64,000 nt of DNA from Chenopodium formosanum (lineage: Eukaryota > Streptophyta > Magnoliopsida > Caryophyllales > Amaranthaceae): positions 8,755,632-8,819,631 of the forward strand of contig CM044867.1 of NCBI GenBank assembly GCA_024500155.1, written 5' to 3'. Position 1 is the first letter of the stretch. Each line of letters starts with the position of its first letter. Made by a program: the position numbers and the translations under genes. The notes under the pieces were generated by a model. It made no database searches. It was not told where the DNA came from and saw only the letters and a list, made by a program, of their open reading frames with translations. This document shows, piece by piece, positions 1-15,088 of this stretch.

Positions 1-1536
1 TCTTCATTCCTTGTAAAAGATAAAATGAAGTGTTGCCGTGTATGAGAGAAGTTAGAAATATAATTTCATTTCCTAATAGTTACTAAGTTACAAGACTCAT
101 CAAGTGATTACTACCTTTCCAAATAAAGTAGAGAGAATGTGTGGGGTTTAATCAACATAAAAGCCAAAAAAAAAAAGGTTCCATGTTTACTAAGGCCATG
201 TATCTAATTAATTCTCTCTATGGCAAACGATCATGTTTCCTATTCTTTTTTTAAATACTTTTGACCCCACTCATTCTATTAAACCTTAGGATCATCTAGT
301 ATCACAATTGACCATTGTTTATGAAAGTAGAATAAAGTTGGAAAGTTAGATAATCCCTTCTTTCATGCACCCTATTTGAAGGACCATGTCTCCTACTAAA
401 GTACCAAGTGAAATTGCAGTACAACCATTGTCAGCCAAGTTCAAGTAGTGAAGCCTTAAACTGAACCATAGTTTTCTTATAAAGGTTGGTTCCTCGATGA
501 CAATTGTTTAAAGAGGATGGGGGGTCTTGCTAGGCACCTTTGGTTTCGGAGATTCAGGCGTGTTTAAGAATTTCGTTGCTACCAGCTACAGCTAAAAGTC
601 TGATTCTATAATTGCTAGGGTTTCCTTATGTCACTTCAAGTTCCAAATCTTGTTCTGGTTACCAAACTACTAAAGGAATCATGATTGGCTTTTATATACG
701 AAAATCTAATTTCATAATAACATTAGCAATATATAAACGAGGTAGACGTAGACTGAAAATGACTTGGTTGGAAGGATATAAAGCATATGGATTTGCATGA
801 GAATGAGGTATTTGATCATAAAGGATGAAGGAGGAAGATTTTTGTGAATGAGTATATGAAATAATCACTTTTGGTTCATGTAGCCGACACCACTTACGGG
901 ATTGAATCTTTGATTGATTGTTTATTAGCAATATATAAAATTCAATACTAACAAGACATTTCAATTGTCATGTTAATGAATCTCACCCCTTATAACCTCA
1001 ATAGAGAATTAGCTCTTTGTGAATGCTTTGCCTTCAAAAAAATTGGTGTTTAGGTCTTGATGAGTATGCATTTGAAAAATTAAATGACGGACCACAGTAT
1101 CCCTCCAGCAAAACCATTATTCATTGTCCATTGAATATTTCCAAATGTCCACCTTTCACTAACTTGGCCCTCAATGAATTCTTGACCTAATTATTGGCAT
1201 TTTATATACATCATAATCACAAGCATAACTGTAGCTGATGTTGCCTTTTAGTCCATGATCAAGACCAACATCACAATAAGAAAATAAATATTTATGCTTT
1301 CACAATTCCTAAATCACACTAATAATTCTTAGATGGCAAACCAAAAGATGATTTGTAGCAGGCTAGCCTCTACAAGACAAAAGTGCAGGGTGGTTAACTA
1401 GAGTGTAAGACATTATATAGACCAACTGCAATAGATATGACTGCTTGATCAAGCAGATCAACTATAAATGAGTTTTACTGGGAAACATAGTTCCTGTACA
1501 CCAATGCAGTAAAGGAACCTTACCAGTTCTATGTAC
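1..1536. other. APC6 intron 12 (distal part), no gene seen
   Basis: AT-rich intronic sequence downstream of the last visible APC6 exon. I found no further APC6 exon. Around 873-925 the text resembles the 3' part of tRNA-derived plant SINEs (a GTAGCCGAC...GGGATTGAATCTTTG-like run ending in TTGATTGATTG), but no convincing A/B box was seen upstream, so it is not called. Confidence 0.5.
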
Positions 1537-1805
1537 TACCTTTGTTCCTGAATGTTCTTAACAGTTACTTTTTGCACACAATTAATGTAATTGGTGAGAG
1601 AGTTGATGTGGTGAGTGTAAAAAAAAAAGGTGGATAGAGTAGGAGAAAGTTTTAAAAGGTGGGTGAAGGTAAGAAAAAGGTGGTAAAGGTAAGAGTATAA
1701 AAAAGGTGGGTGGTGTAAGAAAATGTTAGAATAAGTATGAGAGTGAGTGGAAATATGTTGCCAAAATTGGAATAAAGTAAAAGTGTAAAGAACTTTTAGA
1801 AACGG
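1537..1805 (-). mobile_element. MITE, same family as 9098-9391 and 11538-11851
   Basis: It starts with CTACCTTTGTTCCTGAATG then TTCTTAAC and ACTTTTTGCACA, which is the reverse complement of the right end of the 11538-11851 element. The interior carries the purine-rich AGAGTAGGAGAAAG/GGTGGGTG text that is the complement of the CTCTCTTACC/CCCACC text in the other copies. The right end (GAACTTTTAGAAACGGAC) is diverged. It lies in APC6 intron 12. Confidence 0.5.
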
Positions 1806-1923
1806 ACTATGGAAACTGGTAAGTGTAAAAAACTTTCAGGTAGACAAGTAGTACATTATTATGCATATATGCTGCAACTTCTACAGAGGAAAACATAAGA
1901 TTGATCAAATAGATTCAGAGAAG

Positions 1924-2765
1924 AAAATTTGGAACCTAATAATCCCACCTTTGCCATTTCTGCTCATAACAATCCCACTTTTTCGAATTCCCAGAATAAT
2001 CCCACCTTTGACCCCCATCTTCTTAAAACAGGCCTTTTAACCCACAACTTGTTTAACAGGTTAACTTTTTTTTTTTTTTTTTTTCAATCTCTCATCTCCC
2101 ACCTTAGCTACCCACCATAACCACCACCACTCTTCCATAAGCACCACCACATCACCGCCTAACCCCACCACCTTCTTTCTCTCACCTAACCCCGACCACC
2201 CCCATCCACCCATAAAACCCCCTAACACCAACCACCCCAAAATACCGCCGCCCACGAAATACCACCGCCCACGAACCCTAGCCACCACGAAATACCACCG
2301 CCCACGAACTCCAATCTCACCCTTAAACCCCGACCACCTCAAAATACCGCTGCCCACGAACTCCAGCCACCCCGAAATACCGCTGTCCACAAAATCCGAC
2401 CACCTAAGAACCCCAATCTCACCCAAGAACCCCGACCAGCCACGAAACCCAAACCACCCCAAAATACCGCCGCCCACAAACCTTGACCACCCACGAACCC
2501 TGATCTCACCCACGAAACCGGGAAAGGGAGGTGTCTGATGCGGTGGTGGGGAGTTTTTTTAATTGAAAAAAATTAAAATTGTACCAATCAGAAGATGACA
2601 CGTGGCAAGTCACAATCTAACATAAGTTGCCAATTTCACAAACCGGTAAAAGGCCTGTTTGAAGAAGATAGGGGTCAGGATTATTCTGGAAATTCGAAAA
2701 GGTGGGACTGTTACGTCTTATGAGCAGAAATGGCAAAGGTGGGATTATTAGTTTCTAATTTTCCA
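1924..2765. mobile_element. Non-autonomous MULE-like element with long TIRs
   Basis: About 120 bp at the left end (AACCTAATAATCCCACC..., to about 2045) is repeated inverted at the right end (about 2640-2765): both contain CCTTTGCCATTTCTGCTCATAA, a CCCAC.TTTTCGAATT block, ATCTTCTT.AAACAGGCC and GGCCTTTTA. The core (2100-2520) is a C-rich degenerate tandem repeat around CCCCGACCACCC/CGCCGCCCACGAA with no credible ORF. No transposase and no clear target duplication were found. The architecture (long TIRs plus GC-rich core) matches the element at 59417-60378, which does have a 9-bp duplication. Confidence 0.7.
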
Positions 2766-2916
2766 GCACAATCACCATTCACTATACAAGTCTCAGTATT
2801 AACAGATGAGTAAGTAGACAGCTTTTATATTTATTGCTAGATTTAACAAAAACCATAAGAGAAAGAACCAAAACATTCCACTTACAAACAAAGAGGGGGG
2901 GGGGGGTAAAACTTAC

Positions 2917-5900
2917 TCCTTCATGTGATATGCAACAACACCCAATTCATTATACACCAAAGGATCAGAAGAGCAAATTGTTTGGGCCTGCAAAAAGAAC
3001 TGTAGGAAACTCAAGTCAGTTTAAATCTACAGAGTACAGGACAAAAACTATCAACAAAATTTTTGATCAATCAAAGAGGGTCGATAAAACAACAGAATAA
3101 GAGTGCATTATCAAACAATGAGATGAATAAGGAACAAGACATCTAACATACTATACACATTCAATGCGAAGGCATGGACCTTTTGGGAAAAAATCTAATA
3201 AACTTCCTTAAAAGAGGCTGAACACAAAGGACAATCTTCCCAGAGCCAATAACTTGAGAAGTTCAAAATTCAAGCTAATTATTCAAGAGCAATACATGAT
3301 CCATATAACTCTTTAAACCAAATAAGGCGTAGAACAATTAGCTTACAAGGATCACTTAGTCAGCAGACTGATCTTTTAATTTTGTCACAATTAAGTGGTA
3401 AATTCATTCACGCCTTACAGAACAAGTTGTTGTTAAAGCTTCCATTTCAGTGTTTCTTCAAATGGGTACATATCACACATTTCCACAAGGACATAAAACA
3501 AACAGTTGGCACCCTTCAAAAGAATTTTGTAATTTTTTTTTAATTTTTTTTTTTCAGCAAAAGAATTTTGTAATTAATGTAGAAAATTATAGACAGAACA
3601 AATTGAACTTTGTTATACATCCACAAAATTATTAATTACAAAATTTATATCAAACAAACATAGATTATTTATCTCATCTTGTTATGCAAACTGGTTAACT
3701 ATAAATTTGTATTTGTATTCTAGTCTATGATTCATCCATGGGCTCACTCCTAATGGTGTATGATCATTGTTGGATTCCTTTCTGGCATGAGGAGAATTGA
3801 AGATTTGAAGATGATACCTAATCGCGAAAATTGCTAATCAGAACCTCTTGTAAGGATTCCTAATTACATACTAAGGCTTCAAAATTATTTGTATTTTCAT
3901 ACTGTTGCAGTGATGCTTACACTCCAAGGACAACCTGATTTCTTTGTAAAAGTAGCACTCCCTTTGCACCCCTTTAAGTTTCAAATTTGGGTTGAACACA
4001 CCTGTTTAGGAGAGGAAAAATAGTGGAATTTTGTTGATTATTGGTGAATAAAAGTAGTAGGTATAGTTTAGTATTTTTTAGAGAAAGTGAGAGAAATTGA
4101 GGGCCAAAGGTGGGGAGGTAAAAGGACTAAGAACAAATTTTAAATTAGTAAATCCAACCCAAAATGAGAAATCAGAAAGCAAAATAATAAATATTAATAT
4201 CTTGCATATACACATTAAGACGGATCTAAGATCTGGTAAGATCCTACATGAGAAATATGGTAAAAGATTTTTAATTTTTACCTAAAAAGTAAATGTACTG
4301 CAACTAGAATGGAACGGAAGAAGTATATGGGAGTAAATACAGATCTAGGAGAATGTTCGGTCTTCCACATATGAGTCGTGTGCCTTAATAAGAGGAATAG
4401 GAAACAGTGTACCCGAGATTTTTCTATAAAATATGGTTTGGGGTTGGAGGAGATGGTTACAAACTGAAACCTTTAGGATAAGCAATCAAAAGTTAACCTC
4501 TAATAGTGGAATTTTTTTTCAGATTTTCTTAAAATCTTAGTTGGTTTAATATGCTAAAAACAGTTTTATCAACAGTTCTAGGATCCAGTTGTTTGGCATC
4601 TATCATGTTTACGCTTGTAAATTGTAATCTAAATTTATAATTATGCTTTTGCAGAATGTCCATATGGCACCCTCCACTTGACTAGCATCTTTGGTGCCAC
4701 GTTATACACTAAAATAACACCACTCAAGGTATGAGTCATGACTTAGGAGTTGGTAAATATTGCTTCGAATGTATTCCCTTCTTTTTTTATTGTAACAAAC
4801 AATAAAATCAAAACCTCTTGATAGAAAGGTTAGATACCATCAATCAATCTGATAACAGAATCGTGACTGCCGAATCATATAAATTAAAAGTAGCTAGAAC
4901 CACAAAGCAAAGACCAAATGAAAAACAAGGGGAAGTATTAACCAACCCAGATAATGTTTAAGTACTTATTTTAATATCATTGGTTATAAGTCTCCTAAAT
5001 CTTTCTGTTACTCTCACCTATAATGCTGCTTTACTTTAAGCCCAAACTTATGTAGCTAAAACTTATTCTCCCAAACTCATGAGACCTTTCTCTTCAAGAT
5101 TGCCACAGAAATAACTGGCTGTTGTACTTTGCAACAAAAGACATAGAATCAGAATACTAGCCTCTCATGCATCAAATGAAATTAAAAACTACTTTACAGC
5201 CAATATATGGTGGCTCACCTGCTCCGCAAGTTTGAAGCTGTGTGTTCGCATGTATTCCATGCCAATATACAAGGTTGGTAAATGACACCTGGAAGAAGAG
5301 AAATTCAGGACTTAATTATTAAAGGGACAATACATGGTGATAAGAAGACTTCAAAGTCATATAAGGCTTGCAAAGATAAAAATGTAACTATTATAGTTCC
5401 AATTAAAATTCATTGACAAGATGGAAAGAAAACACAAAACAATTATATTACAGCGCCAAAGGCAAGGGGGCAGCTATTGACAAAATCTAACAGAAAAAAC
5501 AAGTCCCAATACCCTTAAAGAATCTGCAGTAATAACACCTAATAAATAGCCGTGCAACTAATAGCAAGAAATTACAGCCACAGTTATACTTGGCATTTTT
5601 GGCAATACAAATGCCCACCTACACAATGAGTGAGAAACATACTTTGGTGATAAAACTAAATAACATTGTCAATATCCAAATCAAATTAGATTCAACAGGG
5701 GTACAAATAATTGAAAAGTTGAAGTCAAAATAAAAAGCTCAGTCCACAGCGAGTACAATAAAATTATGGAGTCATATCACATTCCACGAATATAAGCCCT
5801 ACAATAGCAGTACGCAGAGGACAAAGAATACACGAGGGGGTAAAAAATCCTTGAATAGATAAGACTGTAGAATTTACCCAGGAAACAAACGAGCAGCAGT

Positions 5901-8900
5901 GCGGTAAGCCAGCATTGCTTGATCACCTTCTTCTAAAGCAGCATATGCATTTCCTCGACCAATCCAAGAAGATAAAAATGTTCCTTCTAGACTTGTTGCC
6001 TTGCTATAGAAAATTGAAACATAGAAGGTATGAAATTATATTTCAGTAGCTAATGTCATACAATACAAGTTTGTGGCAGCAAGGTAAACATTCCCTATTT
6101 CCATTTACATGACATGGATCCAGTTCGTGATGTGAATATTCAGAAGTTCTACAAAAACATATGTCCTGTGAAGTTAATTGTTTTGCAAACTTATCAAATA
6201 ACTGCTGGAATGAAAGTCAAATAACGGCTGGAATGAAAGTCAAATTTCCAATAATATTCAACTATATAATATTATGCTGAGGATGTTTTGATTATAGTAG
6301 TATAACTCGGCATCTTTTACATAATTGCATCAAAAAGTACCTTGAAGTCAGGGATAAACAAAGATACTAGCATACTACTGTCTATTTACTTATTCAATAA
6401 CATTTTATAAATGCGTTTACGAATGTTGGTGTGCAGTGTATGAATGTTTTGTATATCTATCTACAAATACAATAACAAAAAATTTGGCATATTTTGAAAT
6501 TAGAGAATTGCAAGGAAAAATTTACTCTTCACTTTGATGATTGAACAAGGTATTGGAAATGAAACATGTGCATCAGGAAGTATCTTCATATGTAAGAAAT
6601 GTAAATAAACTTTCACCATATATCTCTTCTAGCTCATAGAAGACAATGTCTTTGGCACATAATCTGAAAGTGCAGACCGTCTTAAAACAAAGAGAGGGGA
6701 AACTTAGGTGACGTAGCGGGAACCAGACAAAATATTTGTACATCTGAGGAAAAGCTTAGAGAAAAACAAAAGGCACAAAACAAAGCTTTGAGAAACAGAA
6801 TCGGTCATTCAAGCAAGAAATACAAAGTAGACATAAAAGCATAAGTCCTGAATAATATGTCGCAAGCACAACAAATTAAAAATTTATACCAACTCCCACC
6901 AGTATTCAAATATAATCCACATTGTTTATGGATCTTTGCCTCCTTATGTTCTTATTCTATTGCATGGGTTACACATTCACGATTTGATATTAAAAATGTT
7001 GCCAAAGAAAGTAATACCTGAAATACCGGCGTGATTGGTCATACTTTCTGATGCAGTAATAGTAACATCCTACAGCAAACCATGACAGAGGCCTGGAGAA
7101 AAGAGAAAAGAGAAAAGGAATAAAAAAAAAATTAAAAAAAAAAGGGCCTTGCCTGACAGAATGGAGCACAGAGCCCCAGAAGAACTAAAATTAAAAGTGA
7201 TGCCAAAGAATTAATACATGATCCAGGGCAGAGGGAAAGGGGGAAATGATGCAGGGCGGAGTTTTTATTTTTTTTTATTTATAAGTTTTATTGTTTAAAA
7301 TCTTAAATCCCAATGTGTAATTGTTTGATTGTTAATATTTTCCATGTACATATGAAGTAGTTTGGAACTTTGGATTCCTTGAGTTGTTTTGAAAAAAAAA
7401 TTAAATCACACACACTTGGTTTTATATAGAATTATAGAAATTATTATTGTATTAAAAAGTTAGGGTTGTCAACTTTTAATTGTGTTAAATTGTTTAATAA
7501 TTTTGAATGTATGATATGGTAATTGAATTTTTGGTTTATATTTTTCATTTAATTACAACATGTCAAATGTTCACTTAATTCAAACAAATCCAAAACAACA
7601 GGAAAATATCCAATCTTCACCAATTCATGTTTAAGAGAATGAAATCCCAAAGAAATGATTATCTTCATTTAGTTTTCCCCAAACTCAAGAAAATGATATT
7701 GAAATAAGTGGTCCAACTACTAGTAATGTACCACCGGAGGAAGAATTGATATATGATGTACTACCTCTGTTTTGCTAAGTCTAACTCTGTTACTATAGCT
7801 ACGTAAACCAAAGAAAAGTAATAATAGGGACTATACATGTGGATATTTTTGTATTAAAGAGGAGAGAGATATAGAGTAAGAGATTTATCAAATATAATCA
7901 GCCCCATGAAGTGAAGATGTGGATGATAAAAAATGAATAAAAAGTTGTCATAAAAAGAATAAAGTAAAAATGAGTAGAACTTAGAAAAACGAATGAAAAC
8001 AGCAAGTGAGTAAGACTTAGGACAACGAAGGTACCATAACTTCTTCCTCGTGATCCGAGGAAAAAAATGAACATAATAGATTATCATGTAGTGAGAATAG
8101 TTTATATTCTCAAAAAACATTGCCAACCAAAAATCCATGTATGACTTCCCTTATAGACAAGTGTCTGATTTATATATATATTTTTTTCTATCTTTTTTAG
8201 ATTGTATGAAAAAATATTTTGGTTAAATTAAACTATCTATGTGTCAAGAATTTTTTTCTAAATTTTTGTAAAATTATACAATGTCCATTTGTCCTCTCGG
8301 TGTGAAAAATCTGGCCGCCAATGACATGATCACTCCATAGTCTGATTAACTAGAAAAGGTCAGATATTTTCAAAACAAAATAAATGTATAAGAAGAGATG
8401 TTTAGGGGAAAAAAAAGGAATAAAATCAAAGACCCTAGAGACCACTGAGTTGCAGCATTTCTGCAACTTCCTAACAAGTGCTATTATTATGCAAAAGGAA
8501 CATTTCAGCTTAAAACAAATTAGAGGAAAGGAATGCATTATGGATTCCCCTCACAGGTCACAATATTGTGTTTAGTAGGAGGAGCCTTTCAACTTTTAGA
8601 CTTTGAGCAACTCAGAGGACAAATAATGTTGGGATCCTCTCACTATTCTATTATTATGATGGAGAAAGTGAGAAACCATATCGTTTGGAAAAATCACCAG
8701 GTGGGGGAGTTTGATGTACAATTTTTCCAACACAGAATTGAATCAGACAACCAAGATGCAGGATATGCAGTTTCTAATCAAGAGAGCAAGTGTAGCACAG
8801 CACCAATAGTGCTTTCCTTCCAAAGAGACAAAATTGCAGATGATATTAAATCAGTAAAAAGACATCATGGAAAGAGCTAAGATAATCAGAAACACCATAT

Positions 8901-11900
8901 AATCACTGGTCAGCTCTAAAAGAAATTGATTTTCAGAGAAGACTATTGTATTATATAAGGAATACAAGCATCAATGTAAATTTAGTGAAGCAACTTCATC
9001 CATAAACTTTTGGCATTGCAGTTTAGGTAACTTCAAACCTTATGTAAATAGTTAGAAACAATTCCCATAGAAAATAGCAAGAACAGAAAATCTATATACC
9101 CGTTTCATAATTTTCTCAACATAATTTGTTTGCCCATTTCATAATGTTCTTAGCATATCTACTTTATTCTATTTTTGGCAAACCCCTTTACTATCTTACC
9201 CTTCAGCCTTACAATTTTACACCTGTCCACTGACTCTCTTACTTTATCCACCTTTTTCTTACACCTACCCACCTTTTTACGCTCTCTCTTACCTTGTCCA
9301 CACGTTTCTTACATCAACACACATTTTTACACTCTCTCTTGCCTTAATTCTTGTGCAAACATTATATGGTAAGAACACTATGAAACAAAAGTATATTAAG
9401 ATAGCTTAGACAATAAAGTTGCATGCAAAACATGCATAAGAAAGGCTAAAAATATGGTCAAAGCGAACAGAAAGTAGTACCAGAAGTTTGAACCCCCCCA
9501 CCCCCCAAAGATTCAAGAGTATATATGGATTAATGGATACAATATAGGATTTCACTTTTTCAGGACAAAAATCCTAACAAATCCATAGTTACTGGATTGA
9601 TCCACTGGGTCATGTACTCATATTAGTTGCATGAAGTAACATAAACATCATTACAAGCATAAAAAGGAGCACGTAATGTAAAGTAGAAAACATTCAGAAA
9701 TGCATTATTAACAAAGCAGATATATTATAGCCTATAAAACCACTACGGACTAGAGAAAATGTCTCACTTTTGAGGATGATCTTTGACCAAATTGCAAGCC
9801 ATAATATACAGCTCATTTGACTGGCCGAGTTCCATGGCAGCAGCTAGATGTACCAAAGTACACTTCAGATGGAAAGGATCTTTTTCAAGCAATCTGAATG
9901 GATAAAATATAAGATGAGAAAATCAGCCTGGTCTGAATAGAGTTAGCTATAAAGAAGCACGTCATATTTCAAACTCACAATGAAGTTAGTTCGAAACATT
10001 TCTGATATTCACCGCACTGATGGTAATATTCAGCTTTACAGGCCAACAAGTCAGTGTTATTCTTCAAAGTTCCATCAAAGGATGAATCTGATGAAGGACT
10101 GCAGGCATTTTCCTTCCCAACATCATCAAACATGGCTTCTACAACATTCTCTTTATCTTGCTAAACACAAACATATGAAAGACTAATCAAGGACATGAAA
10201 AAAAATATATTGTTTTAGCAATATATTTATCAATATGACAAAATCAAACTATATTCTTCTTTCACAAGTGTTGTTCATGCATAAAATGCTGCCTATTTTC
10301 AACATGAATTGCTATTAGAAAAACAATATGGATAGAGTTTATTTTATTTTCTATTCATCTATATATATGATTGTTTTTTTCAAAGAAAAGGATTTTCAAT
10401 ACTTAAAATAAGAAATAAGGAGGCACCAAACCAGATATTTCCATCAACAAGATGTCCTCATACTTAGCAGTACACCAAAAACAGGTGCTTACCTTCTTTA
10501 TTAGACAAGTATAAAATGAAGAAAGCCACCCGTCTTCATGGCTAAATTGCAATGATGAAAGTAGAGAGGATTCTGAAGAAAAAGAAAAAGGAGACAGTTG
10601 GACATAAGACATTGGAAAAATGCAAAAATGTCTTCACCAAAATATTACATAAGCTAATCCAAAGGTTTCAATGGCAAGGCAAGATGTTATTTGGGAATTG
10701 CTAGCCGTCAGTAAAGATTTCAAAATCTACTCCTAATTGAATTTTACTTTAAAGATCATCAATGATGTACATCAGCCCTAAGCTTGCTAAAAGAAACTAG
10801 CTTAGCTGATTGTATCTCTCAAAAAAAAAAAACAAAAAAAAAAAAAAAGATCTTTAAGAACAGGATTCAAATCTTTCTACTGCAAAATTTCCAACAGAAA
10901 AACATTGTTTAGTTTAATTATAGATAACAAAATATGCCCAGCTAGAGAAATTCGGAGTACACAGACATATAACATTTATGTAGAATCTCCGGCAGTTAAA
11001 TCAAGCCACGCATACTAGAAGGTAGAGTTGATATATAACAGATTTTTTTTCCCTTTCGTTGATAAGATTTTAATGTCTAGCCTAATTTTGTTGTTATTTC
11101 CACATCCGATGTCAAAAAATAAATATTTGTTCACATATATTATAGTTGGGTACGTTGTTGTATATTTGCTTACTTGGGTATGTAAGCGTGATTCCCATAA
11201 CTGGATATTGATACAAATCAAGCACCTTACTATCTTTAATTATGACTTTACCTCACCCTTCTAGAGGAAGTTTTACATGTCGATTAATAATATTAGTTGT
11301 TTAAGGGGTCTTTTGGCCTTCCAAGTTATTTGGTTTAGTCATTTGGGCTTAGCTTAAATATAGGGCTAATTTTCAGCTTCCTTAGGCCCCAAGAAGAAAC
11401 CTTGTGGGAGGGCAACTTGGGTTGCAAGTAGGAGTGGTGAATTAGAGGGTGGAAGTGATGCACATGCTTGCTCCCCAAGGCACCCTTCACATATTTCCAT
11501 CTTTTGGTAGTGTACTTACTTTCCAAAAATACTACTACCTCCGTTTCATAATGTTCTTAATATATTCTAATTTTGCCGGTTTCATAATGTTCTTAACATA
11601 TCAATTTCATTTTTAGCTACCCCTTTTACTAACTTATCCCTCTTGCCCCACAATATTTACGTCTCTCTACTCACTATCTCTTACTTTACCTACCTTATTC
11701 ATATAACCACCCACGACCCACCTTTTACACTCTCTTACTTTATCCAGCTTTTTCATACACACACACACCCACCCCCTCCCCTCCCCCTCCCCCTCCCCTT
11801 GCCTTAATTCATGTGCAAAAAGTAAATATTAAGAACATTATGAAATGGAGGTAGCATTTACTTTTCTAGGTAAGTATGGAATGCTAGGTAGCACCAAGTT

Positions 11901-14900
11901 AAAACAATTAAGCAGTTGTTTTATATGTTCATTTGGTGGCAACATAGAAAATGAAATTGCTTATGTATGTTCTAACTCTTACCAAATGGATGAAGTTGCT
12001 TACCTAGTCCAACCTAGGTAAGTAGAACTTTACCTGGGAAGTAAACTTCCAACATCCAACTACCAAACTTTGGCAATTTTTAGGCAATATAACATCATAG
12101 GCATTTTAACTTTCTAAAAAGTAATACTTCCTACGGCTGACAAACGAGACATTAGATTGTGATTTGAGTAAATTTAAGCCTTGGCTTGTTATATCTACAT
12201 GTGTGCTAAATCAAACAATTGAAAGCTTTTTGCCATTTTTTATTCACCTAGGTTGACAATAGTTTTTAGACCTTTGAGGTTAAGTTACTATCCTTCATTT
12301 TGTCAAAGCAGAGGTTTAACACACTACAATTACAAGAAACCATCCAAGAATCTATCTTTCTTCAAGAACTTGCAAGTTCTAAATACTTTTTTCCAAAAAA
12401 AGATTAAAAATAATACTTCTTCCGTTTTTTTAATTGCATCACTTTGCAGATTGCGAATTCCTAGACAATTTTTGGAGATGAGAGAAATAGAGAGAATAAA
12501 AAGTGAACCCATGTGATAAGAGAGAGATATAGAGAGTTAATTAACTAAAAAGAAAATGATGCAACTAATTTGAAACTTCCGTTTTAGGAAAGTGATGCAA
12601 CTAAAAAGAAACCGCATATTTTGTTAACGTCCCTCTCCATTATGACTCCTTAAAGAAAGAGGGAAGTAAAAGATCCTTAAGCTATAAACAACAAAAATTG
12701 TCCAACCTTCACTGCATGTAAGCATATGGTTTTCAATGAGGCGATCCAAAGCCTGGACAAAACAAGGGGAAAAAATTGTAAGATCAGTACATTTAGTGAT
12801 TTTGTCCATAAAATTCATGCAATATATCCAACCATAAGTCCACAATAAAAATTTAAATACAACCATTAATAATCAAATGCCAAAATAGATAGGCTAAAAA
12901 CAGAGGGAATAAGTAACTCATCCACTTTGCATGTATATCACTAAAAGGCCCAATTTTGGACAAGTAATATGATGTCTTTCTCAAATACCAAGATTTTCAC
13001 AAAGGAAAATTTATGAACTTTAATAAGAGACGATCTAGGAAAGTTTGTGAGGACAAGTTTCAGTCTCAAAAGCGTACCTCATAACACAAAGGATCGGCTT
13101 TGACTGCAGCTATATACCTGAAAACACAGGATTATATACACAGTTTGGTCAGTAAAACTAAAATTTTATACATAATAAGCCCTATGAGGCTGTGACTAAT
13201 ACTTTATATTTACTAACATCTAAGCAGCTATTTGCAACAAATGGTTAGAGCAGCGACTTTTGCTGCCTTTCTGATTTGCTTTATTACAGTATGATCCAAA
13301 CAACAAAAGGAGAATTGTTAAGTCTCATTGGTTATAACTTTATATTACTACAACTATGTAATAAAGGTAACACTAATAAATGTAGCAGAAAATCATTCAT
13401 TATAGATAATATTGTCTTTGATTAATGATCATCAAGATTGACACCATAGTCATTTATACAAAAACAAATTGACGTAACAAGAATAAAGCAACTCAACATT
13501 GAGCTTGTTGAAATTATATTGTATGGAGTTATATTAATTTGTCAGAATTATATTATTGTCCTAAACTTATCAGAACTTAAATAATTTTCTGAAAATACTT
13601 CACTTGTTTGAACATGTTTCCGAACTAAACTTATATCAGCTTATATATGGGATTAAGGCTTTGATTTTTGTTTGTTGTTATTTAAATTATATAAACATAT
13701 GTTTTGAGTAAAATAAAATAAGTTAATATATGATGAAACAAAGAAGCCCTTACTTTAAACCCACACAAATCATCCCAAATAGTGAAAGAAACAAAACTGA
13801 GTTTTAGACAAAGGGTGCAAATCAAAGCATTAGATGACAAATTAAAACCACCACAAAGAGGCTGAGACTCACCACTGGCGTGCTTGAGCACGATTTTCCA
13901 GAGCCTCATATGCTCTACCTCGGAGAAAACATATAGCTGCGGATATCTGCATGAACAAATTTTATAGTCAATTTTAATCGGACTCAGTTCTCCTTTTAGC
14001 TTCTCCTTGGCTTATTTGAATAACTTTCAGCAAAATAAGTTTAAAAATATACATATACACAACCTCCGTCACAAATACCTTACACCGTTACACGTCACTT
14101 TTGGGCATGTTTATTTAATACTCTATCCCTTCCTATTTGGTTTATATGCTTTCCTTATAAGGTCATTCATATTTAGTTGACACAATTCTATTTTCTAAAC
14201 TTTCTCTATTATGTTTTAATCCCCACGTTTTTGGTGAATATCTATGAAAACAGTTTAAATCACATTCCCCACTTGCCAACAAAAGTAATAGTCCTTACAA
14301 CCCACTAACTACCATAAATAAATTACTCCACCTACCAACTTTCACATGATAAAATACTCAAGTCAAGTAATATGCCTAAAACTTTATATCGGTCAAACCG
14401 TGTTAATTAAATAGGGACAAAGGATGTATATATCAAAACTATTACTGTCAATTTCTATTCATAAATTAAGACAAAAATTTGGTTATATTATATGAATAGT
14501 GCAAAAAACAAGTAAAGTATGATGGGAAAGAGGAAGTATATACAAGCTACGTTAAACAAAAACAAGTTAAGTTTAGCTAATATAAGTTCATTGAAAATAA
14601 CTTCTTTAAATTTAGCATATATATATTCAACAAAAATTACACAATTCTATATATATTGGTAAATATTGAAATTAATAAAAAAAAATAATAATAATAAAAA
14701 TAATAATAAAAAAACAGGTAAATAAACCCAACATGTTACATAATAACATTTGTTTTCGCATATTAGCCCAAGAAGAAAGTCAAAAGTGGAGTGTGAGACT
14801 ATGAGTTGTGAAAATAGTCAAAGTGTTTATTAAAAAAAATGCTTAAGGAACAAAGCCTCTGCTTTTGAGTGCTAATTCGTTGTGGGATAGGATTTCTTAA

Positions 14901-15057
14901 TTGGCTTCATTGTGAGCTATGGCAACAGAGGAATTTACAAGTCACTTAATGGGGAAAATTCAACGGCGTTAGGATAATATTTAATCTGTTGTTGGCAATT
15001 ACAAGGACAACTTGTTCTTTGTTTTGGCTCTTACTGCTATTAGCTCGTTTAAAAAAA

Positions 15058-15088
<31 letters not shown>

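Noticed and set aside
2061..2513. 150-codon minus-strand frame rich in Gly, Trp and Val
   Set aside because: It is the translation of the C-rich tandem core of the MULE-like element and has no independent gene features.
1..2916. Further APC6 exons
   Set aside because: I looked on the minus strand for the conserved text after VVAYHMKE (WFEKTL, WEPTVVNLAH, AYTYHLQ) and found none.
8533..8880. 115-codon plus-strand frame
   Set aside because: It lies in APC6 intron 8 on the opposite strand, with no domain, poor composition and no splice or promoter support.
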